A stretch of 64,000 bases of DNA from Marinomonas ostreistagni (GTDB lineage Bacteria; Pseudomonadota; Gammaproteobacteria; Pseudomonadales; Marinomonadaceae). The notes below the pieces were generated by a model that was not told the origin of the DNA, ran no database searches, and worked only from the letters and a program-made list of their open reading frames with translations. The stretch is from positions 124,001-188,000 of the forward strand of contig NZ_JAEMUH010000002.1 in assembly GCF_016461785.1 (NCBI RefSeq), read 5' to 3'. Position 1 is the first letter of the stretch. Each line of letters begins with the position of its first letter. Below, piece by piece: positions 47,682 through 57,494 of the stretch. The position numbers and the translations under genes are program-made.

Positions 47682-48305
47682 CTAATTCCCTCCAGCCGCT
47701 AACGACGACTGCCAAGCAGCGATAGCCTGATCAATATCGTTACCATTTTGCTGCATCATGACGCCAAACTGCTTTCGAAAGGTCAAACCAAAGTTAATGT
47801 TATTAATAACAACATTACTAAGCATCCATTGTTCAGTCGCGGCAGGCTCCATGTAAAATGCAATATCTACTGGACTACCATCGCTCAACTGGAATTTGGC
47901 ATCAACGCGCACTTCCCGGCCAGGCTTCTGACGAGCCAGCGGCAAAACAGTCAATCTACTTGGATCAAAATCAATGACAGCCGCACTATAGGTTTTCAAT
48001 AACGTACTTTCTGTTACCGCCACAAAATCGCTCACCTGCTTAGGTGTGGCTTGTCGGTAATACTTCCCCATTACTTTTTTTGCCAAATCGTTAAAATCAA
48101 CTACTGGAGAAATAATCTCTCTCATCACAGATCGAAGCTTTTGCGGATCGTCCGCTAACACCTCTTTTTGATCAACAATTTTAACTTTAAAATCCTCAAC
48201 CACTCGAATAACTTCATCGCGTGCGCCTTCTGGATTAACGGCTGCCAAGACAGGTACCGTCCACACTAAAAGTGCTAAAACAAGACTTGTTAACTTTAAG
48301 CGCAT
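47682..48305 (-). CDS. mlaC: Periplasmic phospholipid-binding protein MlaC
   Basis: A 207-residue exported protein with a signal peptide of about 21 residues (ending VPVLAA). KVMGKYYRQATPKQVSDFV and EPAATEQWMLSNVVINNINFGLTFRKQF are MlaC signatures. It shuttles lipid between the outer-membrane MlaA complex and the inner-membrane MlaFEDB complex. Its first base overlaps the mlaD stop. Confidence 0.95.
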   Translation of the reverse strand: MRLKLTSLVLALLVWTVPVLAAVNPEGARDEVIRVVEDFKVKIVDQKEVLADDPQKLRSVMREIISPVVDFNDLAKKVMGKYYRQATPKQVSDFVAVTESTLLKTYSAAVIDFDPSRLTVLPLARQKPGREVRVDAKFQLSDGSPVDIAFYMEPAATEQWMLSNVVINNINFGLTFRKQFGVMMQQNGNDIDQAIAAWQSSLAAGGN

Positions 48306-48763
48306 TATTCTCCTCCTGCACTCATCAAAAACTGACCGATTAAATTCTCCAATACAAGCGCAGATTGAGTATCATAGATTTCATCTCCGTCTTTCAGAAC
48401 ATCCTCTTCTGCCCCGATCGAAATACCGAGGTATTTTTCACCGATTAGACCGCTTGTCAGAATCGCCAGGGAACTATCTGTGGGGATATTATCAACGGTA
48501 GAGTCAATACTCATGGTCACTTTGGCCATAAAAAACTCTTTATCATATTCGATACTTTGCACCTGACCTACAGTCACACCCGCAATCGTGACTTTGGCTC
48601 GATCCGTCAAGCCTCCAATATCATCAAAGTGTGCTTGAATTGTATAACCATCAGACTTTTCGTCGAATGCCAAGCCGCTTACTTGCATCGCTAAGTAGAT
48701 AAAAGCGGCTAACCCCAAAAGCATAAACAAGCCGACCAAAAGATTCGCTTTAGCATCCTTCAT
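48305..48763 (-). CDS. mlaD: MCE-domain phospholipid transport protein MlaD
   Basis: A 152-residue protein with one N-terminal helix (about 8-26) and an MCE domain: YTIQAHFDDIGGLTDRAKVTIAGVTVGQVQSI is the conserved start and GLIGEKYLGI follows. It forms a hexameric ring on the periplasmic side of MlaE. Confidence 0.96.
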   Translation of the reverse strand: MKDAKANLLVGLFMLLGLAAFIYLAMQVSGLAFDEKSDGYTIQAHFDDIGGLTDRAKVTIAGVTVGQVQSIEYDKEFFMAKVTMSIDSTVDNIPTDSSLAILTSGLIGEKYLGISIGAEEDVLKDGDEIYDTQSALVLENLIGQFLMSAGGE

Positions 48764-48765
48764 TA

Positions 48766-49539
48766 TTAAAAATCTCCAAACATTGCAGCCGTTAGCAAAA
48801 AGTCCAAACCTAAAATAGCTAACGAACCTAACACTACTGTTCTAGTTGTTGCCCTACCAATCCCTTCAGATGTCGGTTGGCATATGTAACCTTGGTACAC
48901 AGCAATCCAAACAACCGCTACTGCAAAAACCAATGACTTAATCACACCGTTCATTACATCGGTATCGAAATATACAGATTGCTGCATACTACTCCAGAAC
49001 GAACCCTCATAAACGCCGAGCCAATGAACCGACACAAGCATTCCAGCCCATATCCCAACTGCCGAGAAAATTACCGCAAGAATGGGCATACAGGTCACAC
49101 CAGCAAGGAAACGCGGAGCAACGACTCTTCGCAAAGGGTCAATCCCCATCATCTCATAGCTGGAAAGCTGCTCAGTGGTTTTCATTAACCCGATTTCAGC
49201 AGTCAATGCTGAACCGGCACGCCCAGCAAACAGCAATCCTGTGACGACCGGCCCTAGTTCGCGAAGCAACGTCAAGGAAAGCAGTTGACCTACTGCAGAC
49301 TCCGAACCGTAACGCGTTAAAATAGAATACCCCTGAAGCGCTAAAACCATCCCAATAAAAGCACCAGACACTATGATAATAATGAGCGACAAAACGCCTA
49401 CAGAGTAAATCTGGCGAAAATAAAGCTTTAAAGCCTCGTCATAGCGAACAGGCAATCGACAAATAGCTTGAAACAGGAACACACCCGCTTGCCCTACCGT
49501 TTCGATATGCCGATAAATAGCAGAATATAATGTTTTCAT
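48766..49539 (-). CDS. mlaE: Phospholipid transport permease MlaE
   Basis: A 257-residue integral permease with about five helices. RELGPVVTGLLFAGRAGSALTAEIG is the conserved MlaE/YrbE core. It forms the membrane part of the Mla ABC transporter that keeps outer-leaflet lipid asymmetry. mlaD follows after 2 bp. Confidence 0.97.
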   Translation of the reverse strand: MKTLYSAIYRHIETVGQAGVFLFQAICRLPVRYDEALKLYFRQIYSVGVLSLIIIIVSGAFIGMVLALQGYSILTRYGSESAVGQLLSLTLLRELGPVVTGLLFAGRAGSALTAEIGLMKTTEQLSSYEMMGIDPLRRVVAPRFLAGVTCMPILAVIFSAVGIWAGMLVSVHWLGVYEGSFWSSMQQSVYFDTDVMNGVIKSLVFAVAVVWIAVYQGYICQPTSEGIGRATTRTVVLGSLAILGLDFLLTAAMFGDF

Positions 49540-49547
49540 TAGTCTAA

Positions 49548-50345
49548 TTAATTCATCCCTAACAACTGCTTATCATAATCTTGTGCCGGATAATGAAAAC
49601 CGACTGGACCATCAGCGTGCCCTTGAAGAAACTGAACAACCCTCGGGTCTTTTGATTGACGTATTTCATCCGCAGTACCAGACAAGATAACTCGGCCATC
49701 CGACAACAAACAGACATGATCAGCAATGCTTAATGAATCTTCTACATCATGCGACACAAGCACACTGGTAATGTTAGCAGCATGATTCAAGCGCTTAATT
49801 AACTCTACCAAAACACCCTTTGAGATAGGATCCTGCCCAGCAAATGGTTCATCATACATTACTAAATCAGGATCTAATGCAATTGCACGCGCTAACGCTG
49901 CACGACGTGCCATACCTCCAGAGAGCTCCGCTGGCATCAAATGTGCTGCACCGCGAAGACCAACACTCTGCAGCTTCATCAAGACAATATCGCGTATCAT
50001 GACATCATCAAACTCTGTGTGCTCTTGTAACGGCAAAGCAACATTTTCGAAGACACTCATATCACTAAAGAGCGCACCGCTTTGAAACAGCATCCCCATT
50101 TTGCGACGCGCATCGAAAAGCTCTTTTCGAGAGGCCCTTGACATATCAAGGCCTGCAACCGTCACCGAGCCTGAATGCGGTGCAATCTGACCGCCAATTA
50201 ATCGAAGCAATGTTGTTTTGCCAACACCACTTGGCCCCATCACCGCTGTAATTTTGCCTTTGGGGATCTGCAGAGTAATATCCTTGTAAATCGCTCGATC
50301 AGCGCGATAAAAGGATAGATTCTTGACGTCCACGTAGACTTCCAC
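49548..50345 (-). CDS. mlaF: Phospholipid transport ATPase MlaF
   Basis: A 265-residue ABC ATPase with Walker A GPSGVGKTT, signature LSGGMARRAALARA and Walker B VMYDEPFAG. The GMARR after the signature and gene order before mlaE identify it as MlaF. First gene of the mla operon, divergent from yrbG with 165 bp between. Confidence 0.97.
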   Translation of the reverse strand: MEVYVDVKNLSFYRADRAIYKDITLQIPKGKITAVMGPSGVGKTTLLRLIGGQIAPHSGSVTVAGLDMSRASRKELFDARRKMGMLFQSGALFSDMSVFENVALPLQEHTEFDDVMIRDIVLMKLQSVGLRGAAHLMPAELSGGMARRAALARAIALDPDLVMYDEPFAGQDPISKGVLVELIKRLNHAANITSVLVSHDVEDSLSIADHVCLLSDGRVILSGTADEIRQSKDPRVVQFLQGHADGPVGFHYPAQDYDKQLLGMN

Positions 50346-50510
50346 AGACAGCTCCTCATATTAAAAATCGATTGGATACTAGCACCGCAATTTTGTAAAA
50401 GATACGCCATGCACTAGAGGTTGCATGTCTAGACTCTTGAAATCCTTCAATAAACCACATTAAATGGGGCGTTTTACAAAACCCTCTCATTTAATTTAGG
50501 TATTTAACGA

Positions 50511-51467
50511 ATGCTCATGTTTTCCGCGGCACTCATTGCCGGGCTAATTTTACTGGTTCTAAGCTCAGATAAATTTATAGAACACGCAGCTCTAGTTGCC
50601 GAAAAGCTAAACGTCAGCCCAATTGTTATTGGTATTACTTTAGTAGCACTTGGAACATCGGCCCCTGAAATGGTTGTTTCGGCCATTGCAGCATTAGACA
50701 ATGCACCTGGAATCGCTGTGGGCAATGTGATTGGATCAAACATAGCAAATATAGGCTTAGTATTTGGGGCAACGCTTGTTCTCGCTGCCGTTCCAATTAA
50801 CGGAAGCCTGATTAAAAAAGAAATCCCTCTCGTAATTTTTGTGACACTTCTAGCGGGCTTCCTCATGATTGATCAGCACCTTTCGCTCACAGATGGCGTA
50901 GCTTTGATCATTGCCTTTTTAATTGTTCTCTACCTTTTATTAAAAAACTCTAAAAATCTTGAAGATGAATTAACAGAAGACTTACCAGAAGACGATGGTG
51001 GCAGTGTAGCGCGCTCCTTACTCATTGCCGGCGTAGGCTTGGCTGTATTAATCGGCAGCTCAAAATTATTGGTATGGGGGGCTATCGGTATTGCATCAGC
51101 TTTAGGAGTATCGGATTTAATCATTGGCTTAACTATCGTGGCAATAGGAACGAGCTTACCGGAACTAGCCGCTTCGATAGCAAGTGTGAAAAAGGGTCAT
51201 CATGATATTGCGATCGGCAACGTCCTAGGATCCAACATATTTAACCTAGCCACCGTCCTACCTCTTCCAGCCATACTCGCCCCTGGATTAATTGAGGAAA
51301 CTGTTATAAATAGAGATTACTGGTGGATGCTTGGATTTACCCTTTTATTCTCAATTGCTGTTATCATTTACTCCAAGCACCGTAGCTTAAGCATCCCACG
51401 TTGGTTTGCCGTGCCATTACTAGGCGGCTATGGGGCTTATATGTATTTATTAGCAATTTCTGGCTAA
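50511..51467 (+). CDS. yrbG: Calcium/sodium antiporter, YrbG family
   Basis: A 318-residue exchanger of the CaCA superfamily with about ten helices and two inverted signature repeats: GTSAPEMVVSAIAALDNAPGIAVGNVIGSNIANI and GTSLPELAASIASVKKGHHDIAIGNVLGSNIFNL. The acidic ion-binding residues are in place. An acidic cytoplasmic loop lies between the halves. lptC follows after 3 bp. In many relatives kdsD and kdsC sit between; they are absent here. Confidence 0.93.
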   Translation: MLMFSAALIAGLILLVLSSDKFIEHAALVAEKLNVSPIVIGITLVALGTSAPEMVVSAIAALDNAPGIAVGNVIGSNIANIGLVFGATLVLAAVPINGSLIKKEIPLVIFVTLLAGFLMIDQHLSLTDGVALIIAFLIVLYLLLKNSKNLEDELTEDLPEDDGGSVARSLLIAGVGLAVLIGSSKLLVWGAIGIASALGVSDLIIGLTIVAIGTSLPELAASIASVKKGHHDIAIGNVLGSNIFNLATVLPLPAILAPGLIEETVINRDYWWMLGFTLLFSIAVIIYSKHRSLSIPRWFAVPLLGGYGAYMYLLAISG

Positions 51468-51470
51468 ATA

Positions 51471-52049
51471 ATGAAGTCGTTTATCTCAAAACTCATTGAC
51501 AACAAAGGGCTGACAGGCTTTTTCGCAATTGCGGTTGTAGCCGTTGTTGTTTTTCTTTTTGGCAACCAGCCAACGCTCTATATTTTGGAAGAGCAAAAGC
51601 TCTCTGATGCGCCTGACTTTTTTTTAGAAGGCGTTACCGTAAAGTCATATGACAAAAGCGGATTGCTAGTGGAAACCGTTGTCGCACAATCCGCCAACCA
51701 CTATGTCGCACAACAAACCACCTTAGAGCAGCCAGTTATTACCAAAGTTACTGAAAACATAAAATCCGTGGCTGAAGCAGAAACTGGCGTCATCAATGAT
51801 ACGGACAACACAATCACTTTAAACCAAAGTGCTGTCGTTGCTCGCTTTATAAATTCGATAGAATCCGGTCGAGTTCAAGCAAACACTATTTTGTTTAACG
51901 ATCGAAACCAAACCATTCTTGGCCAAGGCAATAGCGCATTAAAAACTCCGCAGGGAACAACTTTGGCTGACAGCATTTTTTACAACCTAACGGACAACAC
52001 CGCAACCTTAAACGGAGGCGTATCAGGACACTATGACGTTACAAATTAA
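51471..52049 (+). CDS. lptC: LPS export protein LptC
   Basis: A 192-residue protein with an N-terminal membrane anchor (about 15-33) and a periplasmic beta-jellyroll with DFFLEGVTVKSYDKSGLLVET near the start. It links LptB2FG to LptA. The sequence is diverged, as LptC usually is, but position and the pattern support it. It overlaps lptA by 17 bp. Confidence 0.92.
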   Translation: MKSFISKLIDNKGLTGFFAIAVVAVVVFLFGNQPTLYILEEQKLSDAPDFFLEGVTVKSYDKSGLLVETVVAQSANHYVAQQTTLEQPVITKVTENIKSVAEAETGVINDTDNTITLNQSAVVARFINSIESGRVQANTILFNDRNQTILGQGNSALKTPQGTTLADSIFYNLTDNTATLNGGVSGHYDVTN

Positions 52050-52554
52050 TAAACTTAAGATTGCACTGACCGCCGCCATTCTAAGCCTCAGTAGCAGTGT
52101 GGTTATGGCCCTACCTGACGACTTGAACCAGCCAATTAACATTGAAGCTGACAAAGCTTTTTTTGATCAAAAAGAAGGCTCTGCAAACTACAGCGGTAAC
52201 GTCGTTGTCACCCAAGGAAGCATTCGCATTGAAGCCGAGCTTCTTAAAATTAAAACCAATCCCTCAACAGGAGAATTTCAATCTCTTTCAGCAGAAGGCA
52301 CACCTTCTTCTTTCGCCCAACAACTGAATGAAGAAGGCAAGCAAATGAAAGCTAATGGCGATATGCTGAATTACGATGTCCAAAAAGGCCAACTTGAAAT
52401 TCATAAAAACGGCTACCTTCAACGTGGCGATGATGAAATTTCAGCAGACTTTATTCGCTACCTAATGAATAACGAAACTTTTAAAGCAGAAAATCGTGGT
52501 AGTGGTCGAGTTAACATGACCCTGCAGCCTACTTCCAGCGAGCAACAAAACTAA
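52033..52554 (+). CDS. lptA: LPS periplasmic bridge protein LptA
   Basis: A 173-residue precursor with a signal peptide ending near VVMALP. The OstA-type core [40 protein letters not shown] is clear. It polymerises into the bridge that carries LPS across the periplasm. lptB follows after 4 bp. Confidence 0.96.
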   Translation: MTLQINKLKIALTAAILSLSSSVVMALPDDLNQPINIEADKAFFDQKEGSANYSGNVVVTQGSIRIEAELLKIKTNPSTGEFQSLSAEGTPSSFAQQLNEEGKQMKANGDMLNYDVQKGQLEIHKNGYLQRGDDEISADFIRYLMNNETFKAENRGSGRVNMTLQPTSSEQQN

Positions 52555-52558
52555 ACTC

Positions 52559-53284
52559 ATGGCAATCTTAGAAGCGAAACACTTAGCTAAAAGCTACAAA
52601 AAACGTCAAGTTGTAAAAGATGTGTCTTTAGAGGTGCGCTCTGGAGAGGCAGTAGGACTGCTAGGTCCGAATGGCGCAGGCAAGACAACCTGTTTCTATA
52701 TGATCGTTGGCATGGTTTCTAATGATTTAGGTGGAATCTTCATTGATGGCGAAGATGTCACAAAGGATGCCATGCATGATCGTGCGCAAAAAGGTATTGG
52801 CTATCTCCCACAAGAAGCTTCTATTTTTAGAAAGATGTCTGTCGAAGATAACATCATGGCGATATTAGAAACACGCAAGGACCTCACAAGCGCTGAGAGA
52901 ACAGCAAAGATGGAAAGCCTTTTAGAAGAGTTCCATGTCACACATATCCGTAAGAATTTAGGCATGGCTCTTTCCGGAGGTGAGCGTCGACGCGTAGAGA
53001 TCGCACGCGCACTCGCCATGAATCCAAAATTTGTACTGCTAGATGAGCCTTTTGCAGGCGTTGACCCAATCTCTGTTGGCGACATCAAAGGTATTATCAA
53101 ACACTTACAAGAGAGCGGAATCGGTGTTTTAATCACAGACCATAATGTCCGTGAGACGTTAGATATTTGCGATAAAGCGTATATTGTAGGTAATGGACAC
53201 ATCATTGCATCTGGCGATGCTGAAGCAGTCATAAACAATGAACAAGTGAAAAAAATCTACTTAGGCGATAATTTCAAACTCTAA
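52559..53284 (+). CDS. lptB: LPS export ABC ATPase LptB
   Basis: A 241-residue ABC ATPase with Walker [10 protein letters not shown], signature [15 protein letters not shown] and Walker [31 protein letters not shown] is the LptB Q-loop. It powers LPS extraction with LptF and LptG. rpoN follows after 77 bp. Confidence 0.98.
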   Translation: MAILEAKHLAKSYKKRQVVKDVSLEVRSGEAVGLLGPNGAGKTTCFYMIVGMVSNDLGGIFIDGEDVTKDAMHDRAQKGIGYLPQEASIFRKMSVEDNIMAILETRKDLTSAERTAKMESLLEEFHVTHIRKNLGMALSGGERRRVEIARALAMNPKFVLLDEPFAGVDPISVGDIKGIIKHLQESGIGVLITDHNVRETLDICDKAYIVGNGHIIASGDAEAVINNEQVKKIYLGDNFKL

Positions 53285-53361
53285 GCCCCCTTATTTTTCA
53301 CGATAAAAGGGAGTAGTATGCATAAGTCATTCCAAATACTAAAAAGTAGAAGAGTTGCGCT

Positions 53362-54846
53362 ATGAAGCAGTCCCTGCAACTTAAAATCGGGCAACAGCTA
53401 ACCATGACCCCGCAATTGCAGCAGGCAATTAAATTGCTGCAATTATCAACACTCGACCTGCAACAAGAAATCCACGAATTTCTTGAATCTAACCCTTTGT
53501 TAGAGCTGGATGAGGAGGAAGGGTTCCAAGCTGAGACAGAAGGCCGTACATCAGATAACAGCACTTCGGCAGATACATCGAATGAAAATAGCGATGCCGT
53601 CTCTGAAACACCACAGTTAGAATCCGAGTGGACGGAAAGTATCCCCAATGAGCTCTCAATTGATAGCAATTGGGACGACACTTACCAAAATTCAGCTGCC
53701 GCTGCTGACACACCTGTTTTCGATGGAGAACAGGACTTTGACAGCCGCAACGCCCTGTCAGAAGACATGCAAGACCATTTAATTTGGCAACTGAATTTAA
53801 CCCATATGTCTGATCGAGATATTGAGATTGCTTATGCCATCATCGATAGTGTTCAGACGGATGGTTATCTTTCCATGAGTCTCGATGAGATTTTTCAAGC
53901 TCTAACAACTGAGCTAGAAGATCTTGAACTGGATGAAGTGGTCGCAGTACAACACAGACTTCAGCGATTTGACCCAGTTGGAGTGTGTTCTCAAGATTTA
54001 CGTGAGTGTCTTTTGGTACAACTTGAAGCATATCAAGACCACCCTCTTTTCAGGTCAACATTCAACGTTGTTGATCAATACTTAGGACTACTTGGTAACA
54101 GAGACTATGCTCAACTGAGTCGTAAGACCAAACTCAAAGAAGAGGCGCTAAAAGAAGTCATTACACTTATTCAGCAACTGAATCCACGTCCAGGCTCAGT
54201 GATTGATACCAGTGAAACAGACTACGTCATACCAGATGTTTCAGTTAAGAAACATAATAATGTATGGCAAGTTGAGTTGAATAATGATGCCCTTCCACCT
54301 GTAAAGATAAATGAAACTTACTCTGCAATGGTCAACTCGAAGGCTTCGAGTGACGACATCTCTTACATTAAGAACTCTTTGCAAGAGGCCAAATGGTTCA
54401 TGAAGAGCCTTCAAAGCAGAAATGAAACCCTGTTAAAGGTAGCGAGCTGTATTGTTTCTAAACAAGTCGATTTTTTCGAGATAGGTGAAGAAGCCATGAA
54501 ACCAATGGTTCTGCACGATGTCGCCGAAGAAGTTGGTATGCACGAGTCAACCATTTCACGTGTCACGACACAAAAATACATGCACACACCACGAGGAATA
54601 TTTGAGCTTAAATATTTCTTCTCTAGTCATGTAAACACGTCATCTGGTGGTGAATGCTCTTCAACTGCCATACGTGCAATGATTAAAAAGCTGGTCGCAG
54701 ATGAACCTCCGAAGAAGCCATTGAGCGATAATAAGCTGGCAACCATATTAGCCGACCAAGGTATCCAAGTAGCGCGAAGAACTGTTGCCAAGTATCGTGA
54801 AGCCATGAATATTCCGCCTTCAAATGAGCGGAAACGACTAATCTAA
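53362..54846 (+). CDS. rpoN: RNA polymerase sigma-54 factor RpoN
   Basis: A 494-residue sigma factor. Region I is the Gln-rich start KQSLQLKIGQQLTMTPQLQQAIKLLQLS, an acidic region II follows (about 50-115), and the C-terminus has the helix-turn-helix and the RpoN box ARRTVAKYREAMNI near 470-483. It directs transcription of nitrogen, motility and other genes with enhancer-binding activators. No hpf gene follows; ptsN starts after 12 bp. Confidence 0.98.
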   Translation: MKQSLQLKIGQQLTMTPQLQQAIKLLQLSTLDLQQEIHEFLESNPLLELDEEEGFQAETEGRTSDNSTSADTSNENSDAVSETPQLESEWTESIPNELSIDSNWDDTYQNSAAAADTPVFDGEQDFDSRNALSEDMQDHLIWQLNLTHMSDRDIEIAYAIIDSVQTDGYLSMSLDEIFQALTTELEDLELDEVVAVQHRLQRFDPVGVCSQDLRECLLVQLEAYQDHPLFRSTFNVVDQYLGLLGNRDYAQLSRKTKLKEEALKEVITLIQQLNPRPGSVIDTSETDYVIPDVSVKKHNNVWQVELNNDALPPVKINETYSAMVNSKASSDDISYIKNSLQEAKWFMKSLQSRNETLLKVASCIVSKQVDFFEIGEEAMKPMVLHDVAEEVGMHESTISRVTTQKYMHTPRGIFELKYFFSSHVNTSSGGECSSTAIRAMIKKLVADEPPKKPLSDNKLATILADQGIQVARRTVAKYREAMNIPPSNERKRLI

Positions 54847-54858
54847 AGGCCATATAAA

Positions 54859-55308
54859 ATGTCTGTTAAAAATTTAGTCAAACCTGAATTAGTGTTTGCA
54901 AAACAGCAAATTTCTAGCAAGAAGAGACTGCTTGAACAATTAGCAGAGTCAGTTAGTGACCGTCTACACTGCAATGCAGATGAAGTTTATGACGCCTTAC
55001 TAGGCAGAGAAAAGCTTGGCAGTACAGGAATCGGTAACGGTATTGCAATACCACACTGTCGACTTGATAAGGTTAATAGGGCCACAATTGTGTTGATGTC
55101 ATTACAAGACCCTATAGATTTCGATTCAATTGATCGTCGACCAGTAGATTTAATATTTGCTTTACTCGTCCCAACGAACCAATGTGACGAACACCTAGCA
55201 ACGCTTGCGCAAATTGCCGAACTTGCCCAAGCTGAAGAAAAACTGGACTTGCTAAGAGAAAAGCAAGATAACACCGAGTTATTTGAAGCATTCAATGCTT
55301 TATTGTAA
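54859..55308 (+). CDS. ptsN: Nitrogen PTS enzyme IIA (PtsN)
   Basis: A 149-residue EIIA-Ntr with the phosphorylated His66 in GIAIPHCRLD, preceded by GREKLGSTGIGNG. It takes phosphate from NPr and regulates potassium and nitrogen responses. Position between rpoN and ptsO is standard except that hpf and rapZ are missing. Confidence 0.96.
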   Translation: MSVKNLVKPELVFAKQQISSKKRLLEQLAESVSDRLHCNADEVYDALLGREKLGSTGIGNGIAIPHCRLDKVNRATIVLMSLQDPIDFDSIDRRPVDLIFALLVPTNQCDEHLATLAQIAELAQAEEKLDLLREKQDNTELFEAFNALL

Positions 55309-55317
55309 GGATACCCC

Positions 55318-55587
55318 ATGCTGGAACAATCGGTAGAAATTATAAATAAACTAGGCCTTCATGCCCGTGCTGCTGGAAAGTTAGTTGAGACCACGACACG
55401 CTTCACTTCTGATATCACCATTGAAAAAGAAGGTCGTAATGTTGACGGAAAAAGCATCATGGCGATGATGATGCTAGCAGCAGCTAAAGGTACAACCATT
55501 AACGTCAAAGTAAATGGTGAAGATGAAGCTGCGGCGATGGAAGCCATTATAAACCTTATTAATGATCGGTTTGGAGAAGGCGAATAG
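55318..55587 (+). CDS. ptsO: HPr-like phosphocarrier NPr (PtsO)
   Basis: An 89-residue HPr-family carrier with the active His15 in GLHARAAGKLVE and the second conserved region GKSIMAMMMLAA with Ser46. With PtsN alongside it is NPr of the nitrogen PTS, not the sugar HPr. The mgtE start follows 4 bp later. Confidence 0.95.
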   Translation: MLEQSVEIINKLGLHARAAGKLVETTTRFTSDITIEKEGRNVDGKSIMAMMMLAAAKGTTINVKVNGEDEAAAMEAIINLINDRFGEGE

Positions 55588-55591
55588 CCGA

Positions 55592-56944
55592 ATGAGCGAT
55601 CAATCTACCTTAGAACACTTACAAACGGTTGCAGAGTCCCTAGAGTCAGGGGCAACCATGCAAATTCGCTATTTGCTTAATGGTGCTCTACCTGCGCAGG
55701 ATGTCGCTCGCCTTTTAGAATCCTCTCCACCTAAAGAACGTAAGCTTCTCTGGGAACTGATCGATCACGATAATCAAGGCGATGTCCTGCAATATGTTTC
55801 TGAAGAAATCAGTATTCAGTTCATGAAGGACATGGATACTGAACGATTACTTGCAGTATCAGAGCATTTTGATAACGACGATTTAGCCGATATCCTACAA
55901 CAACTTCCCGAGACTCTTGTTAAGGAAGTTCTAGCGTCCATGACAGCACAGAATCGTGCTCGAATGGAATCCCTCATGAGCTACTCAGAAGATTCTGCTG
56001 GTGGCTTAATGAACACAGATACGATAACAATCAGACCAAATATCACGATTGATATTGTATTTCGCTTTTTACGCCGTCACTCAGAACTACCTGAAATGAC
56101 AGACAGCCTTTTGGTCGTTAGTCGATCCGACCGCTTTCTAGGCATATTGCCTTTGCGAAAATTATTAGTGGCTGACACCGACACCATTGTACGCGATATA
56201 ATGGAAACAGATTGCGATGTCATATACGCCCATCAGACAGCAACAGAAGTGGCTCAGCTGTTCGAAAAAATGGACCTTGTATCCGCCCCTGTTATCGACC
56301 CTGACTCAAAGAAGCTATTAGGCCGTATCACCATTGATGACGTCGTCGATGTCATTCGAGATGAAGCCGAACACTCTATGCTTCAAATGGCGGGCTTAGA
56401 CGATGATGAAGATACCTTCGCTCCTATTATGCAAACCACACGTCGTCGAGCTGTTTGGCTAGGAATAAATTTAATTACTGCATTCATAGCTTCCTATGTA
56501 ATCGGACTGTTTCAAAACACACTCGATAAAGTCGTTGCACTCGCCATCTTGATGCCAATTGTTGCCAGTATGGGGGGAATTGCTGGGTCGCAAGTATTAA
56601 CACTGGTCATTCGCGGTATCGCACTGAACCAGATAGGCTCCTCGAATGCGAGATGGCTTCTTAACAGAGAGGTCGTCGTTGGCCTGATAAATGGTGTATT
56701 ATGGGCATCCGTAATAGCTTTACTGACGACCGTTTGGTTTGGGGATATAAAAATAGCTTATGTGATCGCTGGTGCGATTATCATTAACCTATTGTTTGCG
56801 GCACTCACTGGAACGCTATTACCCATAGCACTAAAGAAGCTAGGCATTGATCCTGCCCTTGCTGGCAGCGTGATTTTAACAACCGTTACCGATGTTGTTG
56901 GTTTTTTATCATTTTTAGGCTTAGCGACACTCTTTTTACTATAG
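55592..56944 (+). CDS. mgtE: Magnesium transporter MgtE
   Basis: A 450-residue Mg2+ channel from the ATG at 55592; an open frame upstream to 55562 overlaps ptsO. An N-terminal helical domain (PPKERKLLWELID), two CBS domains (about 130-255, ending GRITIDDVVDVIRDEAE) and five C-terminal helices with the pore segment PIVASMGGIAGSQVLTLVIRG are visible. CBS and N domains close the pore at high Mg2+. Confidence 0.96.
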   Translation: MSDQSTLEHLQTVAESLESGATMQIRYLLNGALPAQDVARLLESSPPKERKLLWELIDHDNQGDVLQYVSEEISIQFMKDMDTERLLAVSEHFDNDDLADILQQLPETLVKEVLASMTAQNRARMESLMSYSEDSAGGLMNTDTITIRPNITIDIVFRFLRRHSELPEMTDSLLVVSRSDRFLGILPLRKLLVADTDTIVRDIMETDCDVIYAHQTATEVAQLFEKMDLVSAPVIDPDSKKLLGRITIDDVVDVIRDEAEHSMLQMAGLDDDEDTFAPIMQTTRRRAVWLGINLITAFIASYVIGLFQNTLDKVVALAILMPIVASMGGIAGSQVLTLVIRGIALNQIGSSNARWLLNREVVVGLINGVLWASVIALLTTVWFGDIKIAYVIAGAIIINLLFAALTGTLLPIALKKLGIDPALAGSVILTTVTDVVGFLSFLGLATLFLL

Positions 56945-56956
56945 AACGAATTAAAC

Positions 56957-57487
56957 ATGACAGATTTTGAACACTACGACGACAACGAAGAAGAATATAA
57001 AAGTAAGACCCAAGTAAAAAGAGAAATGGAAGCTCTACAAGATTTAGGGGAAAAACTTACTAATCTTAGTCCTGCTCAGCGCAAGAAAGTCCCTATGTCG
57101 GATACGCTTCGCGATGCACTTGAAGAAGCCGACCGAATTAAGCAATGGGGTGCTAAGCGTCGTCACTTACAATATATTGGCAAAGTTATGCGAACTGAAG
57201 ACGCTGATGCTATCTCAGCGCGATTAGAATTGTTTGACAGCACATCTGCAGCCAATAACAAACGCTTTCACCAACTTGAAGCGACACGTGACGCACTTAT
57301 TGGCGATAATAGTAAAATGATTCTTGATCAGTATATCCAAGCCAACCCTACTGTTGATATTCAACAGCTGCGCTCTTTGGTACGCATGGCCATAAAAGAA
57401 GTTGAACAAGGTAAGGCAACGACACAACGTAAAAAGCTATTTAAACTTTTACGTGAAGTGCAGGATGCACAATTAGGACTGCTTTAG
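56957..57487 (+). CDS. darP: Ribosome-associated protein DarP (YjgA)
   Basis: A 176-residue DUF615 protein with KSKTQVKREMEALQDLGEKLTNLSPAQ at the start and RRHLQYIGKVMR in the middle, both diagnostic. It binds late 50S precursors and helps ribosome assembly. It follows mgtE by 12 bp and ends the rpoN-side run. Confidence 0.94.
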   Translation: MTDFEHYDDNEEEYKSKTQVKREMEALQDLGEKLTNLSPAQRKKVPMSDTLRDALEEADRIKQWGAKRRHLQYIGKVMRTEDADAISARLELFDSTSAANNKRFHQLEATRDALIGDNSKMILDQYIQANPTVDIQQLRSLVRMAIKEVEQGKATTQRKKLFKLLREVQDAQLGLL

Positions 57488-57494
57488 AAATGTA

